Below the pieces are notes generated by a model. That model worked only from the letters and a program-made list of their open reading frames with translations, was not told the DNA's origin and did not search any database. This document shows positions 1 to 6,449 of a stretch of 12,395 bases of DNA, piece by piece. Source of the DNA: Nitrospira sp. (GTDB taxonomy: Bacteria > Nitrospirota > Nitrospiria > Nitrospirales > Nitrospiraceae); contig JAJFBJ010000094.1 in NCBI GenBank assembly GCA_020697375.1, positions 1 to 12,395 on the forward strand. Reading direction: 5' to 3'. The translations under genes were made by a program, and so were the position numbers. Each line of letters starts with the position of its first letter. Within the stretch, counting starts at the first letter, position 1.

Positions 1-14
1 GGCCGGGCGTCCAT

Positions 15-239
15 TTACCGGACCTTCTCGGCGGCCGTCTCGAGTGCCTTGATCAGGCCGTCGATATCGCCGTACTTGGCTTTGACGCCGCGTGCGCCCT
101 TGATTAGGCTCTGAATCTCGGCGAGTTCACCACCCTTAATCGTTTCGTCGACGGCCACACGATAGAAGACGTGGCTCGGGTCAATCCGAAAGATGATCTT
201 CCTAAGCGTGAGATCCAGTACTTTTTTTGACAGCGCCAT
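15..239 (-). CDS. Small orphan protein, 74 aa
   Basis: I do not recognise the family. The reading frame is open further upstream (to 323), but the start at 239 is chosen because the minus strand carries a strong Shine-Dalgarno (GGAGGAGGT) about six bases before this ATG. The protein begins MALSKKVLDL, is soluble and mixed alpha/beta in character, and ends with a charged helix rich in Ala, Glu and Lys. It has no signal peptide, membrane segment or cysteines. A central stretch reads KGGELAEIQSLIKGARGVKA. No neighbour shares its strand within 800 bases, so it looks monocistronic. The clean ribosome site and full-length frame suggest a live gene; its function is unknown. Confidence 0.6.
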   Translation of the reverse strand: MALSKKVLDLTLRKIIFRIDPSHVFYRVAVDETIKGGELAEIQSLIKGARGVKAKYGDIDGLIKALETAAEKVR

Positions 240-254
240 GTTTGACCTCCTCCA

Positions 255-1036
255 GGTTGGATGTTTGTCCCCGAGCGTGCGTGGTCTCTCCTGGCTTAAG
301 CAACATCGATGCCATGCCTTCACATCATAGCTATGAGGTTTCTGCGTAATTTTGCAATCGGTCCCTACAAAGTCCGATAACCCATGAATCTGAATCGATA
401 CACCAAAATAACAAAAGGATACACTTCACATTTGAGAGCGATGTATGCGTGTCCTTTCATAGGGAACAATTACCTTAGAGAAAGCCTCAGCGTAGTGAAA
501 TTCGACGCACCTTACGTTAGCTACTTACTTAGACTGTCGCCACCTAGTACGTAGGAGGAGTATGCAGGTAGAGAAACGAGAGACACGAGTTAGGGCGATT
601 GTCCTACGAGTATCTTCAGAGACACTGAAGTCGATTGGCGGAAGTGACAAGACTTAATGTACTGTCAGATTGTATATCAGGCTTCGGCTGGCGGACTTGC
701 TGATCTTCTTCGACGAATAGCCCCGCGCATTCTAAGGATAGTCATCCAGGATCATACCTAATTGGCTACCCAGCAAGCCCAATGAGATTATTCGGGTCGC
801 GAACTCCCGTCGATAGAAGAATAAATCACTGCTATTTCTGAATCCTATGCCCCTTACCCGCAGCCTAAATTATTGGACTAGCCGTCGTAAATCTCCAATG
901 CGGAGTCCGAGCCCAGTTCGGCACCGAACCTGTGGCCTTTGGTTTTCGCGAGGATTGAAAGCATGCAAACAGAATGCAAACGGTCACTGCATGTACATGT
1001 AATAGAGACTTTCGTATAGCATACAGACGGCTGGCG
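255..1036. other. Long stretch without a convincing gene
   Basis: About 780 bases with no ORF that looks like protein in any frame, apart from a 31-codon ORF at 562-657. The sequence is AT-richer than the flanking genes. It contains the exact direct repeat ATGCAAAC at 963-970 and 974-981. In one frame, 681-720 reads like the decayed end of a protein (…ADLLRRIA), resembling the end of the ORF at 7174-7341. It probably represents eroded sequence between remnants. I saw no tRNA, CRISPR or clear terminator in it. Confidence 0.5.
562..657 (+). CDS. Possible 31-aa ORF with a strong Shine-Dalgarno
   Basis: ATG at 562 follows AGGAGG (553-558) by three bases, a near-ideal ribosome site but with short spacing. 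The ORF encodes MQVEKRETRVRAIVLRVSSE and a further eleven residues to TAA at 655-657. The peptide is basic and has no membrane segment. It may be a small protein, a leader peptide, or the live start of a gene that was later truncated. The surrounding sequence shows no other coding signal, so chance cannot be excluded. Confidence 0.2.
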   Translation: MQVEKRETRVRAIVLRVSSETLKSIGGSDKT

Positions 1037-1519
1037 TCAATTATTGCCGGTAACGATGCGATACACCTTGGCTTCCCAGGCAAATATGGATTCTCTATTA
1101 TGTCGACCGGTCTTCACGTCCCGATTTTGCGTGACTTCAAACCAATGTTTACCCGCTGGAGTCGGAGGCCAGTTAGGAACGAAGTATTCGGAACCAGACG
1201 CCAAGGCGTGAGGCGTGGTGAAGTCAGAGAAATTAGCCACAACAACAATCGGATCATCGTCGGATCCTCGTCGCCAGACTAGAACCCGCTTCCCTTCTTC
1301 GAAATCGACATGAATGAAATTGACGGCGTCGACTGCGAGGGCCGGATGAGATACCCGCAGCTTGACTAATCGAGTCACATAGTCGAACAAAGCCTTGCGT
1401 TCAGGTTCCTCAAACCGACGGAAGTTCACCGGATCGACCAGCTTCCCGCCCTGATGAGTGACATTGCCGTGTTCATTATAAAGGTCATGTTGGTCGCCGA
1501 ACTCCTCCCCTGCCAGCAG
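1037..1519 (-). pseudogene. GH13 alpha-amylase-family C-terminal fragment
   Basis: Reading on the minus strand from 1519, the frame gives LLAGEEFGDQHDLYNEHGN, then DPVNFRRFEEPER, and runs to the natural stop at 1037. This is the last part of the (beta/alpha)8 barrel plus the C-terminal beta domain of a glycoside hydrolase family 13 enzyme (alpha-amylase or related glucan enzyme). The GEEFGD segment lies near the barrel's end in this family; the catalytic Asp/Glu/Asp lie upstream and are missing. About 160 residues remain of a family usually 450-600 long. The frame hits TGA at 1520-1522, exactly where IS3-type transposase homology begins on the other strand. A GTG at 1429 could open a shorter ORF, but it lies inside the domain. 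The enzyme is dead; exact substrate class is not determinable. Confidence 0.8.
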
Positions 1520-1813
1520 TCACGCGCCTTGGAGGACTGGGCGTATCGCCGAGGCGTCCAACTCGACTTCATTCGACCAGGCAAGCCGGTGGAGAATACC
1601 TTCATTGAATCGTTTCACGGGCGCCTACGAGGCGAGTGTTTGAGCGTGCACCAGTTCGCGTCGCTGGCCGACGCCCAGGCCTTCATCGAAGTTTAGCGCG
1701 TGGACTGCAATCAGCGTCGGCCTCACAGCTCACTTGGGTATCTGACCCCAAGTGAGTTTGTCGCACAACGTCAGGGTCAACCGATCGTCGAAGAAGTCGT
1801 CTGCTCTGGTTAA
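1520..1813 (+). pseudogene. IS3-family OrfB transposase, C-terminal fragment
   Basis: The frame reads SRALEDWAYRRGVQLDFIRP, then GKPVENTFIESFHGRLRGEC, VHQFASLADAQAFIE, and after an in-frame TAG, NQRRPHSSLGYLTPSEF. This is the C-terminal end of the rve/DDE integrase core of IS3-family OrfB (IS407-like subgroup by resemblance); the Glu in FIESF is the last catalytic acid. The first two catalytic Asp residues are absent because the element is cut at 1520. The internal TAG (1694-1696) stands where relatives normally have Trp (WRVD), so TGG has become TAG. The frame then continues to TAA at 1811-1813. It is a non-functional remnant fused to a GH13 gene fragment. Confidence 0.85.
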
Positions 1814-1884
1814 GAACCGTCTCAGAAACGGGGCCAACGCCAACCCTACCATAGGATCTGAATTTGTTTAAGGGAGGCAGGTCA
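1520..1884 (+). mobile_element. 3' remnant of an IS3-family insertion sequence
   Basis: The transposase fragment is followed by about 70 non-coding bases that end in GGGAGGCAGGTCA (1872-1884). Read outside-in this is TGACCTGCCTCCC, with the TG…CA ends usual for the IS3 family, so I take it as the right terminal inverted repeat. The left end and most of the element are missing; the break lies at 1519/1520. No matching left inverted repeat was seen elsewhere in the window, so target-site duplications cannot be tested. Confidence 0.65.
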
Positions 1885-1961
1885 GTTGTGGGAAACACAG
1901 GACATTTTCTGAAGTGGGTTGACATCGGTAACGTTTTAATCTTGTACGTAGGTCTCTACTA

Positions 1962-2273
1962 TTGGATGCTTGTCTCGAGCTTTTGACAAATGCGACATGG
2001 CGAGGTGGAGTCATCATACCAGTGGATGCGAAGGCTCACGATACAGTGCAATTAGTCGCAACGGTGCGCGACGCGTGGCAGGTCTCCCAGGCGAACCAGA
2101 TTGTAGTAATTGAAGCCATGGGCTCTATATACGAATTTATGCAAAAGTTTCTCAAGATGCTAACTGAACTCCAACGCCGTATCTTGCAGAATGGGGAAGT
2201 GAAACGAATAGCCTCAGGAGAAGGGCCTTCCACGAAGCCGACCATCCAAGGCCCGGGCGAGAAAAGCACCTAA
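1962..2273 (+). CDS. Orphan protein overlapping a KGGVGR ATPase gene
   Basis: This ORF of up to 103 aa starts at TTG 1962 and stops at 2271-2273, overlapping the next gene's ATG by one base, which suggests translational coupling. The frame is open back to 1932, so the 5' end could instead have been cut off by the rearrangements at its left. The product has a hydrophobic N-terminal region (LLTNATWRGGVIIPV), a possible amphipathic helix (IYEFMQKFLKMLTELQRRIL) and a flexible Gly/Pro/Lys tail. I do not recognise the family. KGGVGR-type ATPases often sit beside small partner or effector-associated proteins, and this may be such a partner, but that is inferred from position only. Confidence 0.45.
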   Translation: MDACLELLTNATWRGGVIIPVDAKAHDTVQLVATVRDAWQVSQANQIVVIEAMGSIYEFMQKFLKMLTELQRRILQNGEVKRIASGEGPSTKPTIQGPGEKST

Positions 2274-2673
2274 TGCGAGTCAAGAGCCCAGGAACAGTCA
2301 TCACTTTTTATTCGTACAAAGGCGGCACTGGTCGGTCTATGGCAATGGCCAATGTCGCCTGGATTCTTGCAAGCAACGGCAAACAGGTGCTGGTTATTGA
2401 TTGGGACCTCGAAGCGCCTGGAATACATAGGTATTTTCAACCGTTTCTAATCGATCCAGACCTGGTAAGCACCGATGGCCTTATTGATTTTGTCTGGCGG
2501 CTCGAGTCGACAACGTTAACTCCGCCTGAACCGAGAAGCGATCGTGTCGTCTGAATTTACAAGACATTACCGAGTATGCGATCCGGCTAGATTGGGAATT
2601 TGAAGAAGATGGCATTTTTGATTTCATTCCAATCGGACGCCAGGGTTCCATCTATGCCGAAAGAATCAATTAG
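2273..2673 (+). pseudogene. KGGVGR-type P-loop ATPase, broken N-terminal part
   Basis: The product begins MRVKSPGTVITFYSYKGGTG followed by RSMAMANVAWILASNGKQVL and VIDWDLEAPG. This is a deviant Walker A (KGGTGRS) and a ParA/MinD-like Walker A' motif, as in the KGGVGR-motif AAA/SIMIBI ATPases found as N-terminal modules in bacterial conflict and signalling proteins. The family is normally several hundred residues. Here the frame stops at TGA 2552-2554, but homology continues one frame away from about 2548 (LQDITEYAIRLDWEFEEDG, then DFIPIGRQGSIYAERIN) until TAG at 2671. Net loss of one base near 2540-2550 explains the shift. Family members normally continue with an NxFNW-like segment; here unrelated sequence begins. 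The gene is therefore frameshifted and truncated after about 130 residues. Confidence 0.75.
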
Positions 2674-3061
2674 TGCTTACAGGCGAAAATTGCTTCGGCA
2701 TCGATTCCGGGCATTAATGATTATTTTGTCGTCATATGCCGTGTTCATCCCCATTGTGCTAGCTGACCCTGGATTGGAATTGAATGGGACCTTAACGCAG
2801 ATATTCACATCTGTCATGGGTCTCATGACGACATATGGTATTCGGTATTTCTTGCTCTCGCCTTTCATGGTAAGACCATCCCCCCACCGTTTCGCTCATT
2901 TTGGCGTTCAGAACTCTATTGCTTGGCCAAATCGAACGACTTGGCTTCTTCTTAATACTAAATCTACGTCAGATGTTTGCAGGCACAATGTCCGTGTACA
3001 AGGTAACTGCGATTGTAATCGCATGTGTGGGGCTATCTATTGGCATCTCTCTGTTTATTAG
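2654..3061 (+). CDS. Doubtful ORF with two hydrophobic segments
   Basis: This 135-codon frame from ATG 2654 reads MPKESISAYRRKLLRHRFRA, then a hydrophobic segment (LMIILSSYAVFIPIVLA, about residues 20-36) and a second weaker one (FTSVMGLMTTYGIRYFLLS). Basic residues before the first segment fit a membrane protein with its N-terminus inside. The ORF's start lies within the tail of the broken ATPase, and its last third runs in a different frame over the start of the LPP20-like gene and reads like noise (many Cys, Asn and Trp). I think about residues 1-75 may be a genuine remnant and the rest read-through. The family is not recognised. Confidence 0.25.
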   Translation: MPKESISAYRRKLLRHRFRALMIILSSYAVFIPIVLADPGLELNGTLTQIFTSVMGLMTTYGIRYFLLSPFMVRPSPHRFAHFGVQNSIAWPNRTTWLLLNTKSTSDVCRHNVRVQGNCDCNRMCGAIYWHLSVY

Positions 3062-3782
3062 GATGGAACGGGCACCGGCGTGGATAACGAGAGCCCCACA
3101 AAATGGAAAGGCATTCTATGCTGTTGGCTCGGTCACTGGGGTTAGAAATGAGCCGTTAGCGTGGGATGTGGCTGAAAATCGGGCAAGAGCCGAAATAGTC
3201 AAAACCTGCGAGGACTACACGACTTCCCTAATGCGTCATTATCTCGCATCAACGAGCCCGGGCGATTCTACGCCCATTGTTGAGGAATAAAATGTGGAAG
3301 GGACGATGAACAGACTTATCGCTACTACGGCCAATAGAGTGCGGCTAATTGACCGCTATAAAGATTCAAAAACCGGCACCCACTATGTGCTGGCCAAGCT
3401 GGATCTACAAGACTTCAAAGAAGTCCTGTCAAATTCAAAAGAGTTAAGGGCTGAACTTCGTGACTTTGTTCATGACAATGCTGAACGCGTGTGCTATGAG
3501 CTACCTAAACGACAACCTGACAATAAGACGTCTAGACCGGCCAGCGGCGGAGACCGTCAGCGATGTTCGATATCCACCAAGGTCCAGGGAAAACTGACTG
3601 AGGATCGTACGATGAATTTCAGTCGCTTTGAGGTCGACACGGTGCGTGGAGTGGTCGTTCTCAGCGGCGTTTTTGAGAATTTGCAACCAAAGGCACGGGC
3701 TTTTGAAATCGCACGACAGATCGATGGAGTCAAGGCGGTCAACAACAATCTTCAGGTTCAAAGCCGATCTACGGCACAGTGA
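2988..3782 (+). pseudogene. LPP20-like / BON-domain protein split by TAA
   Basis: From ATG 2988 (weak AGG four bases upstream; an alternative ATG is at 2973) the product has one N-terminal membrane or signal segment (VTAIVIACVGLSIGISLFI), then an LPP20-family region with NGKAFYAVGSVTGVRNE, AENRARAEIVKTCEDYTTSL and, later, YVLAKLDLQDFKEVL. A BON domain occupies about residues 190-258 (VRGVVVLSGVF, FEIARQIDGVKAVNNNLQV). LPP20 proteins are envelope proteins; BON domains bind membranes or periplasmic partners. In-frame TAA at 3288-3290 splits the gene: the frame reads VEE-stop-NVEG where relatives read roughly EEQNVE, so CAA to TAA is the simplest lesion. No Cys lipobox is visible. Everything after the stop stays in frame, which suggests a recent mutation. 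Confidence 0.7.
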
Positions 3783-3894
3783 CGATGCACATATGCTTGC
3801 TCGAGCCATGCGTGAGAGTGTTGGGAGCACACTGTGCGTGAATCCTAACGTCCAACAGTAGGTTTATCCCGGGTCGAGGACGATTGCAGTAGAC

Positions 3895-4038
3895 CTAAGC
3901 ACTAACAAGGACAGGCACATACTTCTCAGGAAAGCCCAATTTATCTGCCTTGGGATGAGAGGCTATAGTCACGCTATAGCCCTCCGGATAAAGTGTGGGG
4001 ATCACATACATCCTTTCAATGAACTGATGTATATTTCG
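3895..4038 (-). pseudogene. C-terminal tail of an unrecognised protein
   Basis: On the minus strand an open frame ends at TAG 3895-3897 and reads RNIHQFIERMYVIPTLYPEG, then YSVTIASHPKADKLGFPEKY and VPVLVSA. Residue composition and the Pro/Gly/Tyr pattern look like genuine protein, not a shadow. About 45 residues survive. The upstream part is lost at about 4028-4039, where the IS481-family element begins, so insertion or a later deletion cut the gene. I do not recognise the family. The perfect inverted repeat GGCTATAG-tcacg-CTATAGCC (3961-3981) falls inside this frame. Confidence 0.45.
3961..3981. repeat. Perfect 8-bp inverted repeat
   Basis: GGCTATAG (3961-3968) and CTATAGCC (3974-3981) are separated by five bases. 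It is not followed by a T-run on either strand, so it is not a typical terminator. It lies within the coding remnant at 3895-4038 and may be coincidental. Confidence 0.4.
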
Positions 4039-4043
4039 GCCCC

Positions 4044-5026
4044 GTGAATAGTGCTCAAGATGAGCAACGACGCCGACTGGTGTGGGTTCAGCTCTATGCC
4101 GAAACTAGGGATGCAGGCTTGGTCTGTCGGCATTGCGGCATCAGCCGTCCTACCTTACGCCTGTGGTGGGAACGATTTATGGCGAAGGGGGACGCGGGAC
4201 TCGTCAGCCTGAGTCGGAGACCACCTAATTCCCCGCGCCGCGTCCTGGATCAGGAACACATTGGCCTGATTTTAGGCTTACGTGATGAGCGCAAACTCGG
4301 TCCCAAACGTATCCAAGCATAATTACTGCGCCATCATGGCCTTCGCTTGTCCACTGCAACGATCTGGAAAGTCCTTCATGCCCATGAGCGAGCCCCACTC
4401 GTGCGCAGGCGCCCGCCCGAGGCTCCACGACGATACAGCCGGCCCCTGCCCGGAGATCGCGTTCAGGTCGATACGATGAAGGTCATCGCGGGCCGTTTCA
4501 GTATACCGCCATCGATGATTGCACCCGCCTGCGTGTGCTTGGTCTGTACCCCAGGCGCACCGCCAGCAATGCGGTTCACTTTCTTGAGCATCGCATGATC
4601 GAAGAGTTTCCATTTCCGATGCAGCGGGTCCAAACGGATCGCGGTGGAGAATTTTTCGGGGTAGCGTTCCAAGAGGCCCTGCAACAATTCTGCATTAAGT
4701 TCCGGCCCAACCGCCCCCGAGCTCCCCACCTCAACGGAAAGGTCGAACGTTCACAGCAAACCGATTGGGTGGAATTTTATTCCACTGTGAACCGCGAGGA
4801 TCCGTCACTGCCTGACCTTTTAGAGGAGTGGCAGTTCTTTTATAACTGGCATCGCCCTCACAGCGCATTGGGCGGCAAGACACCCATGGAACGCTGCTGT
4901 GAACTCCTAGAGGACACTCCATACCAAGAGGAAGTGGAAGCCCAGTACCATCTCAAACATGAACGAGCCAAGGTGCGTGATTTTTCAGCCGATCGGCGGC
5001 TAGCAGAATTGAAAGGATGTCTGTGA
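4044..5026 (+). pseudogene. IS481-family transposase with two lesions
   Basis: The product has an N-terminal helix-turn-helix (AGLVCRHCGISRPTLRLWWE), a linker region (STATIWKVLHAHE, RRPPEAPRRYSRPLPGDRVQ) and an rve/DDE core with VDTMK, AIDDCTRLRVLGLYPRRTAS, QTDRGGEFFG, and RPNRPRAPHLNGKVERSQQT, followed by FYNWHRPHSALGG. The acidic residues in VDTMK, TDRGGEF and KVERS fit the DDE triad. Two lesions break it: TAA at 4320-4322 (QA-stop-LLRHHG, where Glu is expected, so GAA to TAA) and a one-base deletion near 4497-4498, after which the frame moves to the one ending at TGA 5024-5026. The element cannot make its own transposase. The GTG start at 4044 is the most upstream plausible one. Confidence 0.85.
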
Positions 5027-5035
5027 TCTTCACAG
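5021..5035. repeat. Hairpin over the transposase stop codon
   Basis: CTGTGA (5021-5026) and TCACAG (5030-5035) form a perfect six-base stem with a three-base loop, overlapping the stop codon and part of the right inverted repeat of the IS481-family element. No T-tract follows, so it is at best a weak terminator. Confidence 0.35.
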
Positions 5036-5038
5036 GGC

Positions 5039-5549
5039 AGTAGCCATCGCCTTGCAAAGTGGAGAACTGAAATCGGCGTTTCTGCTAGGAGATGAAGTCG
5101 AAATGTGGCCTTTCTGAGCGGCGCAGCATCTCCGCCACGTCGTGTCCTGCTTGCTAGCTACGACAGGCAGCCGCGTTAGCAATCCGTTAGCAAGGAACGA
5201 TTAGGAAAGAGCAACTGATGGAATAATTAAAGAGATTTGAAAGGTTGGTGCCGAAGGCGGGAATGTGATCGCACGCCCCAAGATGACCTCAGTATCCTAG
5301 TGGTTAGAGCCGACGAAGCGCATGGCTTCCACTGCCCATTAAGATAGAGGCGGTCTACCGTAGCGGAATGCGAATCGGCTCAGTTAAATAATGACTGAAT
5401 CCTCTCCCCGCAACCAACCTTTTCAATCGCTTACCTCATCTTTCTCATAGCAACTGCTTCTAAATCGACTGAATTGTCCGTATTTCTATCCGAATCTTTT
5501 TGGCCGTGTTCCGAATAAAGACACCTCCCATAACATACATAGAGGCAGC
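5039..5549. other. Gene-free stretch with a tRNA-like remnant
   Basis: Just over 500 bases without a believable ORF. It contains the tRNA-Leu-like end at 5246-5262, an imperfect near-repeat GCGTTAGCAA / CCGTTAGCAA around 5173-5192, and an AT-richer segment at 5385-5530 that probably holds the promoter of the following gene cluster. I could not pick a convincing -35/-10 pair there. No terminator is evident. Confidence 0.45.
5246..5262 (-). repeat. Degenerate tRNA-Leu 3' end, possible att remnant
   Basis: The 17 bases TGGTGCCGAAGGCGGGA read on the minus strand as TCCCGCCTTCGGCACCA, the acceptor end and 3' T-stem strand of a bacterial tRNA-Leu including encoded CCA. Upstream, GGGGCGTGCG then ATCACATT replaces an intact T-stem and T-loop, and no D-arm or anticodon arm can be folded, so this is not a functional tRNA. 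Such tRNA 3' fragments are typical attachment-site remnants of integrating islands. An integrase tail lies at 7611-7784. Confidence 0.4.
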
Positions 5550-5759
5550 ATGAAAAAGAAAGTGCGTGATCGGTTAGACCGAATCGAGCAGGCCCTCAAG
5601 GATTTGATCAAGGAAGTGGGGAAATTGCACCCTCTGCCACATCGGCTCACGAATGGTGGACCCGACCACGAGGCATCGCCGGTCCTCCAGACACCGAAAG
5701 CAAGCGAGAAAACAGTTCAAAAAGCGTTGGGCAAGACACGAACACGCACTCCGAAATAA
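5550..5759 (+). CDS. Small basic helical protein, 69 aa (paralog A)
   Basis: ATG 5550 is preceded by GAGG at suitable distance (AGAGGCAGC-ATG). The N-terminal half is a predicted coiled-coil helix (RDRLDRIEQALKDLIKEVGK), followed by a short His/Pro segment and a basic, disordered-looking C-terminus ending in KTRTRTPK. It has no signal peptide or membrane segment, so it should be cytoplasmic; the basic tail could bind nucleic acid, but this is inference. It is paralogous to the next gene: both share the pattern L-x-RIE-x2-L-x2-L-x2-EV-x-K, then R and G at equal spacing. Seventeen bases separate the two genes, so they are probably co-transcribed. Function unknown. Confidence 0.65.
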   Translation: MKKKVRDRLDRIEQALKDLIKEVGKLHPLPHRLTNGGPDHEASPVLQTPKASEKTVQKALGKTRTRTPK

Positions 5760-5776
5760 TCTGCCACATCGTCGAG

Positions 5777-5992
5777 ATGGCCGAAACGAAGAAAAAGCAA
5801 ATCTCTAATCAACTATCCAGGATCGAGGAGATCCTCCGACAACTGTCGAGAGAAGTCTGGAAGGTACAGGTCACGCGCAAGCGAGTGGCCGATGGTGAAG
5901 AGATCGACGAGGACCTGAACGATGATACTGCGATAAAAAACCGTCCAGCCTTATCCAGGGCGTTAAGAAAAGCTGCCAAGAAGCAGAAGTGA
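5777..5992 (+). CDS. Small charged helical protein, 71 aa (paralog B)
   Basis: This product starts MAETKKKQISNQLSRIEEIL and continues RQLSREVWKVQ, an amphipathic helix matching that of the preceding gene, then an acidic patch (DGEEIDEDLNDD) and a basic end (RALRKAAKKQK). The two genes look like an old tandem duplication that has diverged, with B gaining an acidic middle. The Shine-Dalgarno is weak (GTCGAG directly upstream), which suggests coupling to translation of the upstream gene. No membrane segment or cysteine is present. Family not recognised; a regulatory or scaffolding role with the upstream paralog is possible but unproven. Confidence 0.6.
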   Translation: MAETKKKQISNQLSRIEEILRQLSREVWKVQVTRKRVADGEEIDEDLNDDTAIKNRPALSRALRKAAKKQK

Positions 5993-6025
5993 CTGCCACA
6001 GGGACACCGGTCATCGGAGATGCTC

Positions 6026-6289
6026 ATGCTTTTTATATGGGCCGTCATGTTCTTTCTGGTCGCACTCGCCGCGGCGGCATTTGGGTTTATTGACGTTTCT
6101 ACCGGCGCGTCAGAGGTTGCGCGGATCCTCTTCTATGTTCTTCTAGCCATCTTCCTGCTCCTCCTTGTTGCGGGGATGATACTGCTCAAAAAGGTAACAG
6201 CCTTCGCGCGAGGCTTCGGCATCAATCTGAGTTGGAAATGGCTTCTGGGGATACTGAGATACGCTCAGTTTCTAAGGAAGCGGCGATGA
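6026..6289 (+). CDS. DUF1328-like small membrane protein, 87 aa
   Basis: The second of two close ATGs (6020 and 6026) is chosen because GGAG at 6016-6019 is properly spaced only from 6026; the product then starts MLFIWAVMFFLVALAAAAFG as in DUF1328 (YtjA-like) proteins. Two hydrophobic segments (about residues 2-22 and 33-54) flank a Gly/Ser/Thr loop (FIDVSTGASEVARILF), the usual DUF1328 layout. Those proteins are normally 50-60 aa; this one carries an additional basic C-terminal tail (ITAFARGFG-like region and LRYAQFLRKRR). The family is of unknown function and is often linked with stress or envelope conditions. It sits in a plus-strand cluster 33 bases after paralog B. Confidence 0.7.
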   Translation: MLFIWAVMFFLVALAAAAFGFIDVSTGASEVARILFYVLLAIFLLLLVAGMILLKKVTAFARGFGINLSWKWLLGILRYAQFLRKRR

Positions 6290-6420
6290 TGGCTCAGACG
6301 GAGAAGGCTGTTAAGGGAACTGTCTTGCTCGAGCACTCTATCCGCTTATGCTTTCGGGAAGCGTTACTGTGCAGTCGCCATCGCATAATGACTGAAGACT
6401 CTCTTGCGAGTACTGATTGA
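6286..6420 (+). CDS. Possible 44-aa ORF overlapping upstream stop
   Basis: ATG 6286 overlaps the TGA of the DUF1328-like gene (ATGA) and AAGGA lies about eight bases upstream, both signs of coupled translation. The peptide reads MMAQTEKAVKGTVLLEHSIR and a further 24 residues to TGA 6418-6420. It has no membrane segment and two cysteines. Its stop overlaps an alternative TTG start (6417) of the next gene. It could be a real linker ORF or chance; the composition is unremarkable. Confidence 0.3.
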   Translation: MMAQTEKAVKGTVLLEHSIRLCFREALLCSRHRIMTEDSLASTD

Positions 6421-6449
6421 CGTATGAAGCCGATCCGCTACACTGGGGC

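Larger units (their letters stand above)
4039..5038 (+). mobile_element. IS481-family insertion sequence, inactive
   Basis: Terminal-like inverted sequences flank the transposase. GCCCCGTGAA at 4039-4048 matches the reverse complement of TTCACAGGGC at 5029-5038 in nine of ten positions. True ends may lie up to about 12 bases further out (a TGT occurs at 4028-4030), but similarity there is poor, so the boundary is approximate. No target-site duplication could be identified. The left end abuts the minus-strand gene remnant ending at 3895. Confidence 0.55.

Noticed and set aside
974..1282. 102-codon plus-strand ORF opposite the GH13 fragment
   Set aside because: Antisense to recognisable GH13 coding sequence.
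3808..3835. AGTGT…ACACT hairpin after the LPP20-BON gene as a terminator
   Set aside because: Five-base stem without a T-run; too weak to call.
3501..3861. Minus-strand ORFs and a 77-codon plus-strand ORF over the BON domain
   Set aside because: Shadows of the conserved BON-domain frame.
5288..5320. ATCCTAGTGGTTAGAGCC resembles a tRNA D-arm
   Set aside because: No acceptor stem, anticodon arm or T-arm could be folded around it on the plus strand.
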